Program-made: the position numbers and the translations under genes
Part shown: positions 27,024 through 36,754 of the stretch, piece by piece
Layout: each line of letters starts with the position of its first letter
How positions within the stretch are numbered: position 1 is the first letter of the stretch
Notes under the pieces: model-generated
Databases searched by the model: none
Seen by the model: the letters and a program-made list of their open reading frames with translations, nothing else
What the model was told of the DNA's origin: nothing
Assembly: GCA_963741505.1 (NCBI GenBank)
Contig: CAVUIJ010000035.1
Location: 186,001-250,000 of the forward strand
Length of the DNA: 64,000 nt
From: JAKFWF01 sp963741505
GTDB taxonomy: Bacteria; Pseudomonadota; Alphaproteobacteria; Rhizobiales; Hyphomicrobiaceae
Direction: 5' to 3'

Positions 27024-29715
27024 ATGCTCGACAAGCACTATCAGCCCGCCGCCATCGAAGCGCGCATCCACGCCGCATGGGAAGATGCGCAAGCCTTCAG
27101 GGCCGGCCGCACTGCGGTGACGGGGGCTAAGAACGCCCCCTATTGCATCGTCATTCCGCCGCCGAACGTCACCGGCTCGCTGCACATGGGCCACGCGCTC
27201 AACAACACGCTGCAGGATATCCTGTGCCGGTTCGAGCGCATGCGCGGCCGCGACGTGCTCTGGCAGCCGGGCACCGATCACGCCGGCATCGCGACGCAGA
27301 TGGTGGTCGAGCGCCAGCTCGCCGCCGACAAGCAGCCGGGCCGTCGCGATCTTGGCCGCGAGAAATTCCTCGAAAAGGTCTGGCAGTGGAAGGCCGAAAG
27401 CGGCGGCACCATCATCAACCAGCTGAAGCGGCTCGGCGCCTCCTGCGATTGGTCCAGGGAGCGCTTCACCATGGACGAGGGGCTGTCGAAAGCGGTCCTC
27501 GAATTCTTCGTCAAGCTGCACGACGCCGGGCTGATCTACAAGGCCAAGCGGCTGGTCAACTGGGACCCGAAGTTCCAGACCGCGATCTCCGACCTCGAGG
27601 TCGAGCAGAAGGAGATCAAGGGCCACCTCTGGCATTTCCGCTATCCGCTGAAGGGCGTCGCCTATCAACGCCGAAGATCCCGCGACCTACATCGTCATCG
27701 CCACCACGCGGCCGGAGACGCTGCTGGGCGACACCGCGGTCGCGGTCAATCCGAAGGACGAGCGCTACAAGCATCTGGTCGGCAAGATGGTGGTGCTGCC
27801 GCTGGTCGGCCGCGAGATCCCGATCATCGCCGACGACTATTCCGATCCCGAGAAGGGCTCGGGCGCGGTCAAGATCACGCCGGCGCACGACTTCAACGAC
27901 TTCGAGGTCGGCCGCCGGCACAACCTGGCGCAGATCAACATCCTCGACGATTTCGGCAAGCTCAACGATCAGGTTCCCGAAGGCTTATCGCGGCCTCGAC
28001 CGCTTCGTCGCGCGCAAGCAGGTCGTCGCCGACATGGAGGCGCTCGGCCTGCTCGACAAGGTCGAGCCGCATACCCACGTCGTGCCGCACGGCGACCGCT
28101 CCGGCGTGCCGGTCGAGCCGTATCTGACCGACCAGTGGTACGTGAACGTCAAGCCGCTGGCGGAACAGGCGATCGCCGCCGTGCGCACCGGCAAGACGAA
28201 AATGCATCCCGGCCAACCGCGAGCAGGACTTTTACCGCTGGATGGAGAACATCGAGCCGTGGTGCGTGTCGCGCCAGCTGTGGTGGGGCCATCAGATCCC
28301 GGCCTGGTACGGACCGGACGGCGACTACGTCGTCGCCCGCAACGAGGCCGAGGCCAAGGCCAAGGCGCAGCGCCAAGTGGGGCAGGGATGTCATCCTGAA
28401 GCGCGATGAAGACGTGCTCGACACCTGGTTCTCCTCCGCGCTGTGGCCGTTCTCGACACTGGGCTGGCCGGACAAGACGCCGGAACTCGAAAAGTACTAT
28501 CCGAACGCCACCCTCGTCACCGGCTTCGACATCCTGTTCTTCTGGGTCGCCCGCATGATGATGGCCGGCACTGTTCACGCAAGGCGAGGTGCCGTTCCAC
28601 GAGGTCTACCTGCACGGCCTCGTCCGCGACGAGAAGGGCCGCAAGATGTCGAAGTCGCAAGGCAACGTCATCGACCCGCTCGACGTGATCAATCTCTATG
28701 GCGCCGATGCGCTGCGCTTCACGCTGGCCTCGCTCGCAGCCCAGGGCCGCGATCCGAAGCTCGGCGTCAAGACCGCCGAGTCGAACCGCAATTTCGCGAC
28801 CAAGCTGTGGAACGCGGCGCGCTTCGCCGAGATGAACGAGTGCGTCCGCGTCAAAGGTTTCGATCCGGCCTCGGCGAAAGAGCCGATCAACCGCTGGATC
28901 GCAGGCGAGACGCAGAAGGCGGCAGCCGCCGTCACCGCCGGCATCGAGGCCTACAAGTTCAACGAGGCGGCAGGCGCGATCTACGAGTTCACCTGGGGCC
29001 AGTTCTGCGACTGGTACCTGGAGCTGATCAAGCCGGTCTTGGCCGGCGACGACGAGCCGGCCAAGGCCGAGACCCGCGCCATGGTCGCCTGGACGCTCGA
29101 CCAGATCCTGAAGCTGCTGCACCCGTTCATGCCCTTCATCACCGAGGAACTGTGGGCGCACATGGTCGAGCACGGCGAGAAGCGGCAGGCGCTGCTGTGC
29201 CTCTCCGCCTGGCCGCAGCTCGACAACCTGGTCGATCCGGCGGTCGAGGCCGAGATCGGCTGGGTCGTCCGCCTGATCAGCGAGGTGCGCTCGGTGCGCA
29301 CCGAAATGAAGGTGCCGGCGGCGGCCAAGATCGGTCTCGTCGTGCTCGGGTAGCGCCAAGGATGTGAAGGACCGGCTCGATCGCCACGAGGACACCGTCA
29401 AGCGCCTCGCCCGGCTCGACGCCATTTCGTTCGCCAAGGCAGGCGCCAAAAGGCTCGGCCCAGATCGTCCTTGAGGATGCTACCGTCGCATTGCCGCTCG
29501 AAGGCGTGATCGACATGGCCGCCGAGCGCGCCCGCATCGCCAAGGAGGAGGCCAGGACCCGCGACGAAATCGCCAAGGTCACGGCGAAGCTCGGCAATGC
29601 CGAGCTGATGGCCAAGGCGCCGGAGAGCGTGAAGGAGGAGCTGCGCGAGCGCTTCGAAACCTTCACCGCCGCGTTGAAGAAGCTCGACGCCGCCTCGAAA
29701 CGGATCGAGGGTTAG
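27024..29715 (+). CDS. valS: Valyl-tRNA synthetase, frameshifted seven times in this assembly
   Basis: ValS charges tRNA-Val and is normally essential. Start ATG 27024 gives MLDKHYQPAAIEARIHAAWE. The class I signature PPPNVTGSLHMGHALNN (HMGH) lies near 27160, and KMSKSQGNVIDPLDV near 28645. A C-terminal coiled-coil arm (RIAKEEARTRDEIAKVTAKL) ends the protein. The frame breaks near 27663, 27982, 28210, 28375, 28570, 29349 and 29452. Removing one base at each gives conserved sequence across every junction and 894 residues in total, a whole number of codons and a normal length. I therefore infer insertion errors, unless the genome carries a second valS. Confidence 0.88.
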
Positions 29716-29816
29716 AGCCATTCCGGCGCGCAACCAGCGTCGGGCTGTGGCTCGGCGGGACGGATAGTGATAGTGGGGCCAAGATTTCTGTTTTCGCACT
29801 AGCGAGCTGAGCGCAC

Positions 29817-30434
29817 TCAGCGCACTTCGGCCGCGGACCCTTCGAGGTCCGCCAGGCGCTTCGCCGGATCGGCTATGACGACGCTGAGACCGGTGAGCTT
29901 CCAGCCGAGCCCATCGAGTTCAAGCACGCTGACGTAGCGGCGGTCCGGGACATTGCGATCGGCGACCTCAAGCTCGAACCTGGTCGGGCTCTGAAACTCG
30001 GCGCGTTGGATGCGCGCCCAGAACTGCTTGATGCGCTCGATACGGCCAGCCGGCTCGAGATCGACCCTGGCAACGTTCTCCTGCCACATGCGGCGATATT
30101 CGAGCAGCTTCGGCAGGCCCTCCGGCGTCACGTAACTCTCGATGAAGCGGTCGAGCATGGTGGCACCGAACGCCCCCTTGACGCGCTGCCAGATCGACGG
30201 CTTAACCTCGGCACCGGCGGCGTTGGCCAACGCCAACAGATTGGTCTGGGTGGCGAGCGAGGCCTTCAGCGTCTGGCGTACCGTCGGCCAGGCGACGCGA
30301 CCTTCGATTGCCGCCGTATCACCCCTCTTGATGGCCTCGCGCAAGTTCCACGCCGACACCAGCGGCGAGGCGACGTAGGCGACTGCAAGCACGCTCGCTA
30401 GCAGTATCGACAGAAAGAGGCGGCGCAGTTTCAT
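29817..30434 (-). CDS. DUF2939 family protein
   Basis: This 205-residue protein has an N-terminal hydrophobic segment (LFLSILLASVLAVAYVASPL) that acts as a signal anchor or signal peptide, followed by SAWNLREAIKRGDTAAIEGR, the opening of the DUF2939 domain. Function is unknown; the protein is predicted to be periplasmic or membrane-anchored. The C-terminal half is beta-rich (VSVLELDGLGWKLTGLSVV). The gene is convergent with valS. Confidence 0.8.
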   Translation of the reverse strand: MKLRRLFLSILLASVLAVAYVASPLVSAWNLREAIKRGDTAAIEGRVAWPTVRQTLKASLATQTNLLALANAAGAEVKPSIWQRVKGAFGATMLDRFIESYVTPEGLPKLLEYRRMWQENVARVDLEPAGRIERIKQFWARIQRAEFQSPTRFELEVADRNVPDRRYVSVLELDGLGWKLTGLSVVIADPAKRLADLEGSAAEVR

Positions 30435-30870
30435 CGTCGGGCTCCAGAGCGGCCATGGTTAATTGGCCGATGAATTTGTCTTTGCAAGGGCCGTGTGGGG
30501 GCCTAGGCGGCAATCATTTTATGTCCCTGGGCAATTCGCAATCCTGCCGTCGCGAAAGCTCGGGCGCGACATGGCCGAGGCCGGCGCCGGCCGGCCGGTG
30601 CCGCGACCAACTTGCTCGGAAAGAGTATTAACCAATGCGCGTGAGTTGTTGCATTAGTGCCACGCTTGGGGCCACTGCATGCCTCTATTGGGTCACAAAC
30701 CTGCGAGACAAGCTCACTCATTGCACGACATTGAGCGGCAGCGCCGGCCGGACAGGCTTGCGTGACTGCGGGATTGAGTGCCACGCCCGGCAACCATAGG
30801 GTGCTGATGCAGCAGAGCCGAGAGGCTATTGCGCGGAACATCCAACAGGCGCTGGGAGGCGAGAGATCAG
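30435..30870. other. Intergenic region upstream of ilvD
   Basis: This 436-base gap lies between the DUF2939 gene and ilvD and must carry both promoters. It contains a GC-rich palindrome GGCCGGCGCCGGCCGGCCGG around 30580-30600. Just before ilvD, GGGAGG is placed about ten bases from its ATG. An open stretch from GTG 30762 runs into ilvD in another frame but does not look coding. I see no T-box, leader peptide or riboswitch. Confidence 0.35.
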
Positions 30871-32595
30871 ATGGCCACGAACAAGTTCGACAAGAGCCGA
30901 ATGCCGAGCCGGCACGTGACGGAAGGTCCGACACGTGCGCCGCATCGCTCTTATTATTACGCGATGGGGCTGACCGAGGAGCAGATCCATCGTCCGTTCG
31001 TCGGCGTCGTGTCGTGCTGGAACGAAGCCGCGCCCTGCAACATCGCGCTGATGCGCCAAGCCCAGTCGGCCAAGAAGGGCGTCAACGAGGCCGGCGGTAC
31101 GCCGCGTGAATTCTGCACCATCACGGTTACCGACGGCATCGCCATGGGCCACCAGGGCATGAAGTCGTCATTGGTTTCGCGTGAGGTCATCGCCGACTCG
31201 ATCGAACTCACCATGCGCGGCCACTGCTACGACGCCATGGTCGGCATTGCCGGCTGCGACAAGTCGCTGCCCGGCGTGATGATGGCGATGCTGCGCCTCA
31301 ACGTTCCTGCCGTCTTCATGTACGGCGGCTCGATCCTGCCCGGCAAATTCAAGGGGAAAGACGTCACCGTCGTCGACGTGTTCGAGGGTGTCGGCCAGCA
31401 CTCGGCCGGCAAGATGAGTGACGCCGATCTGCACGAACTCGAATGCGTCGCTTGCCCGAGCGCGGGTGCCTGCGGCGGCCAGTTTACCGCCAACACCATG
31501 GCCTGCGTTTCGGAAGCGATCGGCCTGGCGCTGCCGGGTTCAGCCGGCGCCCCGGCGCCTGATCTCGCGCGCGACCACTGGGCCCTCGAGAGCGGCAAGG
31601 CAGTGATGCGCATGGTCGCCGAAGGCCTGCGTCCGCGCGACATCGCCACCCGCAAGGCGTTCGAGAATGCCGCGACGATCGTCGCTGCCACCGGCGGCTC
31701 GACCAACGGCGCGCTGCATCTGCCGGCGATGGCGCACGAGTGCGGCATCGACTTCGATCTGTTCGCGGTCGCGGAGATCTTCAAGAAGACGCCGTACATC
31801 GCCGACCTGAAGCCGGGCGGCAAATATGTCGCCAAGGACGTGCACGACATCGGCGGCGTGCAGCAGATCATGAAGGCGCTGATGGACGGCGGCTTCCTGC
31901 ATGGCGACTGTATGACCGTCACCGGCCGGACCATCGCCGAAAATCTCGAGAGCGTGACGTTCAACACCAATCAAAAGGTCGTGTATCCGACCTCGAAGCC
32001 ACTGTCGCCGACCGGCGGCGTGGTCGGTCTCAGGGGCTCGCTCGCGCCCGACGGCGCGATCGTCAAGGTCGCGGGCATGAAGGAACTCACGTTCACCGGC
32101 CCCGCTCGCTGCTTCGATTGCGAGGAGGATGCTTTCGCCGCCGTTGAAGGCGGCCGCATTCTCGAAGGCGAAGTGATCGTCATCCGCTACGAAGGCCCCA
32201 AGGGGGGGCCCGGCATGCGCGAGATGCTATCGACCACGGCGGCACTCTATGGCCGTGGCATGGGCGACAAGGTGGCGCTGATCACCGATGGTCGCTTCTC
32301 AGGCGCCACCCGCGGTTTCTGCATCGGCCATGTCGGGCCGGAAGCCGCAGTCGGCGGGCCGATCGGCCTGCTCAGGGACGGCGACATCATTATCATCGAC
32401 GCCGACAAGGGCACGCTCGACGTCAAGTTGTCGGCGAAGGAACTCGAGGCCCGCCGAAAGATTTGGCAGGCGCCGCCCAACAATTACCAGAGTGGTGTTT
32501 TACGCAAGTATGCAGACCAGGTCGGACCGGCACTCAAAGGTGCCGTAACCCACGCTGGCGGAAAGGCCGAGGTTGTCTGTTACGCGGACATCTGA
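30871..32595 (+). CDS. ilvD: Dihydroxy-acid dehydratase
   Basis: IlvD dehydrates 2,3-dihydroxy-3-methylbutanoate and its homologue in valine, leucine and isoleucine synthesis, using an iron-sulfur cluster. The 574-residue protein has the cluster cysteines in SCWNEAAPCN, GCDKSLPG and PSAGACGGQFTANTM, and the late signature ALITDGRFSGATRGF near residue 475. Start ATG 30871 (MATNKFDKS) is chosen for GGGAGG upstream and the family-like N-terminus. The 3' end overlaps the start of the Sel1-repeat gene. Confidence 0.95.
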   Translation: MATNKFDKSRMPSRHVTEGPTRAPHRSYYYAMGLTEEQIHRPFVGVVSCWNEAAPCNIALMRQAQSAKKGVNEAGGTPREFCTITVTDGIAMGHQGMKSSLVSREVIADSIELTMRGHCYDAMVGIAGCDKSLPGVMMAMLRLNVPAVFMYGGSILPGKFKGKDVTVVDVFEGVGQHSAGKMSDADLHELECVACPSAGACGGQFTANTMACVSEAIGLALPGSAGAPAPDLARDHWALESGKAVMRMVAEGLRPRDIATRKAFENAATIVAATGGSTNGALHLPAMAHECGIDFDLFAVAEIFKKTPYIADLKPGGKYVAKDVHDIGGVQQIMKALMDGGFLHGDCMTVTGRTIAENLESVTFNTNQKVVYPTSKPLSPTGGVVGLRGSLAPDGAIVKVAGMKELTFTGPARCFDCEEDAFAAVEGGRILEGEVIVIRYEGPKGGPGMREMLSTTAALYGRGMGDKVALITDGRFSGATRGFCIGHVGPEAAVGGPIGLLRDGDIIIIDADKGTLDVKLSAKELEARRKIWQAPPNNYQSGVLRKYADQVGPALKGAVTHAGGKAEVVCYADI

Positions 32596-33748
32596 TCCGG
32601 ACCCACGCGGTCCGGTGATCACCAGACCGGCGCGCTCCCTGTTATGGGGAGCGCTGCTCGGTGCGGGCATAATGCTGTCGGGGTCGATCTCGGTCCTGGC
32701 GCAGAGCAGTGGCACGCCGGCGACAAAGCAGCAGGCTGGTGGCAAGACCGCCGGCGCGGTGGTGTTCGCGTCGCCCGAGGCTGCCTATGAGCACGGCCGC
32801 AGCGCACTGAAAAGCGGCCATCCCGAAATTGCGATCAAGGCGTTCGAATTCGCCGCCGAGAACGAAGTCTTCCTGGCCCAGTATTTCCTGGCGCGGATCT
32901 ACGCCGACAACGCGTTGGCGTATACCAACCATGGCCGCGCATTCGATCTATTCCAGCAGATTGTGACCGAGCACGCCGATGTCGACGTCGACGACGATCC
33001 GCGTGCGCCGTTCGTCGCCAAGGCGATGTTGGCGCTGGCCGGTTATTATCGCACCGGCATCGCCAGCGCCGGTGTCGCGCCGGATCCGGAGCAGGCCGGC
33101 AATCTGTTGCGCAATGCCGCCAAGACCTTCCGCGACGAGGATGCCCAGTTCGAATATGCCAAGGTGCTGATCACCGGTGACGGCCTGCCGGCCAACCCGC
33201 GCGAAGCGGTCTATTGGCTGCGCGGGTTGTCGACCCGTGGCCACACCGCGGCGCAGGCTTTCCTGGCCGATCTCTACTGGCGCGGCAATTACGTCGAGAA
33301 GGACCAGACCCAGGCCCTGCTGCTGATCACGCTGGCGGCCGAGAACGCGACCGCCGCCGATCGGGTCTGGATCGAAGACAAGTATCAGAACATCTTTTGC
33401 GGCGCCGGCGAAGGCGTGCGGCGCCAGGCGCAAGGTGCCGTTGCCGACTGGCGCACGAAGTATGGTCGCAGCCGGCAGGAAACGGTGGGCCGCGATGGTT
33501 TGGCAACGATCCAGCCGCGGGCGGTGCGGACCTGCAGCAACGGCGAGATGGCCCAGCCGCAGCGGCGCGGCGAGGCGGCGGCCGAAGCACCGCTAAAGCC
33601 ACGCACCGATCTGAGCGCAGGGCTGCGCCCGGCGTCGCCGCTGTCTGGTGGATCATCGAACGGCACCACCGACGGCTTCTTGCAGGGCAATGCCTCGGGC
33701 TTCTCGCTACGTGATGCCGGCCAGACGACTACGGGACCGGCGCGCTGA
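32573..33748 (+). CDS. Exported Sel1-repeat protein
   Basis: This 391-residue protein has an N-terminal signal segment (SLLWGALLGAGIMLSGSISV, then LAQSS) and several Sel1-like TPR repeats, for example FLAQYFLARIYADNALAYTN, EDAQFEYAKVLITGDGLPAN and TAAQAFLADLYWRGNYV. Sel1 proteins are protein-interaction scaffolds; a periplasmic regulator of the ExoR type is one possibility, but nothing here proves it. TTG 32573 has GGAAAGG at good spacing and overlaps ilvD by 23 bases; GTG 32615 is an alternative start. The C-terminal 90 residues are low-complexity. The 3' end overlaps the convergent xth gene by 20 bases. Confidence 0.75.
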   Translation: MSVTRTSDPDPRGPVITRPARSLLWGALLGAGIMLSGSISVLAQSSGTPATKQQAGGKTAGAVVFASPEAAYEHGRSALKSGHPEIAIKAFEFAAENEVFLAQYFLARIYADNALAYTNHGRAFDLFQQIVTEHADVDVDDDPRAPFVAKAMLALAGYYRTGIASAGVAPDPEQAGNLLRNAAKTFRDEDAQFEYAKVLITGDGLPANPREAVYWLRGLSTRGHTAAQAFLADLYWRGNYVEKDQTQALLLITLAAENATAADRVWIEDKYQNIFCGAGEGVRRQAQGAVADWRTKYGRSRQETVGRDGLATIQPRAVRTCSNGEMAQPQRRGEAAAEAPLKPRTDLSAGLRPASPLSGGSSNGTTDGFLQGNASGFSLRDAGQTTTGPAR

Positions 33749-34547
33749 GCTTCAAGCCGTCGCTTAATCGGCTAGAGTCGACCCACGCCGGCGCATGGTC
33801 GGACGGCTTTTCCCAACCGCGGGTGTAACGATCGATGCCCGACGCATTGGTCAGGTCGGCTGCCTGCGGCGACAGCAGCAGATGATCGATACGGATGCCA
33901 TTGTCCCTTTGCCAGGCGCCGGCCTGGTAATCCCAGAAAGTGTAGACGCCGGCGCCGGGATGGCCGCATCGGATGGCGTCGGTCAGGCCCAGCGCCAGCA
34001 GTCGCTGGAAAGCCTGCCGGCTTTCGGGCTGGAACAGCGCATCGCCGAGCCAATCCTTGGGCGACTTGGCATCGACGGGTTCCGGGATGACGTTGTAGTC
34101 GCCGGCCAGAACGAAGACCTGCTCGGTTGCCAGCAATGCCCGGGCGTGGGCATTGAGGCGGGCCATCCAGGCGAGCTTGTAGGCGAACTTGTCGGTACCG
34201 AGTGGATTGCCGTTCGGCAGGTAGAGGCCGCCGATCCGGATCGAACGATGGCCAGCCGTCACGCTGCCCTCGATATAGCGCGCCTGTTCGTCTGCGGGAT
34301 CGCCCGGCAGCCCACGAACGATATCCTCGATGCGGGTCTTGGCCAGGATGGCGACACCATTGAAGCCCTTCTGGCCGTGCACGGCAACATTATAGCCGGC
34401 ATTCTCGATCGCCTCGACCGGGAACCCGTCATCGACGGTCTTGATCTCCTGCAAACACACGACATCCGGTTTGGCCTCGCCAAGCCAGGTCAACAGCGAA
34501 TCGATCCGTGCCTTGACGCCGTTGATATTCCAGGTCGCGATTTTCAT
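33729..34547 (-). CDS. xth: Exodeoxyribonuclease III
   Basis: This 272-residue AP endonuclease/3'-5' exonuclease of base-excision repair belongs to the EEP fold. Visible active-site motifs are WNINGVKARID at the start, the metal-binding glutamate in VVCLQEIK, the GDYNV motif near residue 150 and the C-terminal SDHAP containing the catalytic Asp-His pair. Start ATG 34547 and length fit the family exactly. Confidence 0.95.
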   Translation of the reverse strand: MKIATWNINGVKARIDSLLTWLGEAKPDVVCLQEIKTVDDGFPVEAIENAGYNVAVHGQKGFNGVAILAKTRIEDIVRGLPGDPADEQARYIEGSVTAGHRSIRIGGLYLPNGNPLGTDKFAYKLAWMARLNAHARALLATEQVFVLAGDYNVIPEPVDAKSPKDWLGDALFQPESRQAFQRLLALGLTDAIRCGHPGAGVYTFWDYQAGAWQRDNGIRIDHLLLSPQAADLTNASGIDRYTRGWEKPSDHAPAWVDSSRLSDGLKLSAPVP

Positions 34548-34665
34548 CGAATGTTCCGGCCAGCCATCGTCTCCTCATGCTCGCCATTAAGGTTCAGTAA
34601 AGCAACCGGAAATATCATCGTCAGAGCACTGGCGATCCGGACCTTCGACATTCGAGATCGAAGCG

Positions 34666-35019
34666 ATGTCTGAAAAGAGTCCTGCCGAGAAGGCGGAAAT
34701 CCTGGGTCGGCGCCTGCGGCTGGTGCTGCTGCTCAACCTTGTCTTCGCCTCGGTGCCGCTGCTGTGGTGGGAGCAGTTGTCGCAGTTCCTGATGGACCCG
34801 GTGCGCTGGGCGACGTGGACCAGCCTCGGGCCCAATCCGGGCGTTCTGGAATACCCGTACGCGATGCTGTGGGGTCTGCCGCTGGCTGGTTTCGCCATCG
34901 GCTGGCTGCTGCAGCTGGGCGGCTCGCGGCGAACGGCACTTTGGATCGCAAGTTTCCCGCCGCTCTACCTGACCACGCTGCTTGCCAGTTTCTATATCGT
35001 CCCCAACATCATGTTCTAG
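34666..35019 (+). CDS. Small membrane protein, unknown
   Basis: This 117-residue protein has three likely transmembrane helices: LRLVLLLNLVFASVPLLWW, AMLWGLPLAGFAIGWLLQLG and LWIASFPPLYLTTLLASFY. The N-terminus (MSEKSPAEKAEILGRR) is polar and probably cytoplasmic. I do not recognise the family. Its stop codon overlaps that of the convergent erpA gene: both TAG codons lie within one CTAG. Confidence 0.6.
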   Translation: MSEKSPAEKAEILGRRLRLVLLLNLVFASVPLLWWEQLSQFLMDPVRWATWTSLGPNPGVLEYPYAMLWGLPLAGFAIGWLLQLGGSRRTALWIASFPPLYLTTLLASFYIVPNIMF

Positions 35020-35351
35020 ACTGTGAAGCTCGTGCCGCAGCCGCAGGAGGCGGTGGCATTGGGATTGCGGATCTTGAACGACGCGCCGATCAAGTCGTCG
35101 ACAAAGTCGATTTGCGCCCCTTTGAGAAATTCCAGCGACACCGGATCGACCAGGACGCGCGCCTCGTCGCGCTCGATCACGAGATCGTCGGCGGCCGGTG
35201 CCTCGACCAGGTCGAATTTGTACTGGAAGCCCGAGCAGCCGCCACCTTCGACGCTGACCCGCAACAGCTTGGTCAGGCTCTCGTTGGCGACGATCTCGTT
35301 GATGCGGGCTGCCGCGCGCGGCGTGACGGTTACGGCTTCCTGGTCGATCAT
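35016..35351 (-). CDS. erpA: Iron-sulfur cluster insertion protein ErpA (HesB/IscA family)
   Basis: This 111-residue A-type carrier delivers iron-sulfur clusters to apo-proteins. The three conserved cysteines are present: one in VEGGGCSGFQYKF near residue 37 and two in NATASCGCGTSF at the C-terminus. The frame is open upstream to 35417, but ATG 35351 (MIDQEAVTVTPRAAARI) gives the normal length. It is divergent from dgt, an order I recall as common in alphaproteobacteria. Confidence 0.92.
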   Translation of the reverse strand: MIDQEAVTVTPRAAARINEIVANESLTKLLRVSVEGGGCSGFQYKFDLVEAPAADDLVIERDEARVLVDPVSLEFLKGAQIDFVDDLIGASFKIRNPNATASCGCGTSFTV

Positions 35352-35461
35352 GTTTGCAGCGCCTATTGGGCCGATCTGGCCGCGACATCGTTGGGCATCG
35401 GATTTCGTGTATAACATGACTTAGGAATAGCTGGCGGATTGTCAAACTGCCGGCGGGCAGG

Positions 35462-36700
35462 ATGGCGCACCGGATGGAACAAACCGCGACAAGGCTTGCA
35501 TGCGACTTCGGCGCGGAACTCGCGCCAGGTGCGCGAGCCGTGCTGCCCTATGCGGCGAGCGCGATCGCAAGTCGCGGCCGCCAGCACGCCGAACCGGCCT
35601 GCCCGACCCGATCCGAATTCCAGCGCGATCGCGACCGCATCATCCACGCCACGGCCTTCCGGCGGCTCACCCACAAGACCCAAGTCTTCCTTTTTCATGA
35701 AGGCGATCACTATCGAACACGCCTGACACACAGCCTCGAGGTTGCGCAGATCGCCCGCACGGTCGCTCGCCAGCTGTGCCTCGACGAAGATCTGGCCGAG
35801 GCATTGGCTCTGGCCCACGATCTCGGCCATCCGCCGTTCGGCCACGCCGGTGAACGCGCGCTCGACGCCGCCAATGCTGCCGGCGGCGGCTTCGACCACA
35901 ATGCCCAGAGCCTGCGCGTGGTCACCCGGCTGGAACGCAAGTATGTCGATTTCGACGGCTTGAACCTCAGCTGGGAGTGTCTCGAGGGACTGATCAAGCA
36001 TAATGGGCCGTTGACCGGGCCGCACAACGAGGCGGTGCGCAGAGTTGCCGCCGGCCTGTCGGCATGGCAGGAATTCGACACCGGGGCATGGCCGTGCGCC
36101 GAAGCCCAGGTCGCAGCCCTGGCCGACGACATCGCCTACGCGACGCATGACGTCGACGACGGACTTCGGGCCGGCCTGATCACCATCGAGGACCTGGCCG
36201 CCGCCCCGCTCGCCGGCGGCATCATCGCCGCGTCGCCGCCCGCCATCCGGCTGGCCGAGGTTGGCCGGCGGCACTATGATGTCAGCCGCCGCATGATCAC
36301 CGAGTTGATCGCCACTCTCGTGACATCGAGCCGCGACAACCTGCGTGCCCTGGCGCCTGAGAGCCCCGACGACATCCGCCGCGCCGGCCGCCCGATCATT
36401 GCGTTCGCCGGCGAGGTCGATCTGCAACTCACTGGCCTCAAGCGGTTCCTGTTTGCGCGGGTCTATCGGCACGAGCGCGTGATGCGGGTGATGGCCGATG
36501 CCGAAAGTATCGTGCGCGATCTGTTCGAGCGCTATCGCCGCGACGATGCAGCCCTGCCCGAACAGTGGCGGGAGGCAGCCGGCCGGCTCGACGATCAGAT
36601 GCGCCCGCGTCTGATCGCGGACTTTGTTGCGGGCATGACCGACCGCTATGCCATCGCCGAGCACCGCCGGCTGTTTGACGCCACGCCGGAGTTACGTTAG
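35462..36700 (+). CDS. dgt: Deoxyguanosinetriphosphate triphosphohydrolase-like protein
   Basis: This 412-residue HD-domain enzyme hydrolyses dNTPs to deoxynucleoside and triphosphate. It has the family opening RDRDRIIHATAFRRLTHKTQ, the first histidine in RLTHSLEVAQ, the HD pair in LAHDLGHPPFGHAGE near residue 120, and the later aspartate in ADDIAYATHDVDDG near residue 220. Start may be ATG 35462 or 35474 (MEQ). It forms the start of the dgt-argS-SPOR-nagZ-scpAB run on this strand. Substrate preference is not predictable. Confidence 0.93.
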   Translation: MAHRMEQTATRLACDFGAELAPGARAVLPYAASAIASRGRQHAEPACPTRSEFQRDRDRIIHATAFRRLTHKTQVFLFHEGDHYRTRLTHSLEVAQIARTVARQLCLDEDLAEALALAHDLGHPPFGHAGERALDAANAAGGGFDHNAQSLRVVTRLERKYVDFDGLNLSWECLEGLIKHNGPLTGPHNEAVRRVAAGLSAWQEFDTGAWPCAEAQVAALADDIAYATHDVDDGLRAGLITIEDLAAAPLAGGIIAASPPAIRLAEVGRRHYDVSRRMITELIATLVTSSRDNLRALAPESPDDIRRAGRPIIAFAGEVDLQLTGLKRFLFARVYRHERVMRVMADAESIVRDLFERYRRDDAALPEQWREAAGRLDDQMRPRLIADFVAGMTDRYAIAEHRRLFDATPELR

Positions 36701-36754
36701 CGCCTTGAGCCATGGCACCGTGCGCGGTCGAGCACGGGCGATGAGCGGCAAGGA

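Noticed and set aside
25929..27668. Minus-strand open frame of 579 codons across popZ and valS
   Set aside because: It is antisense to two genes with clear motifs, and its translation is Arg/Gly/His-rich without domain signatures.
27024..29715. valS read as five or more separate small genes
   Set aside because: Each fragment continues the same ValS domain order, and single-base removal joins them; no fragment has its own ribosome-binding site.
30435..30870. Leader peptide or T-box before ilvD
   Set aside because: No short frame rich in branched-chain codons and no terminator/antiterminator pair was seen.
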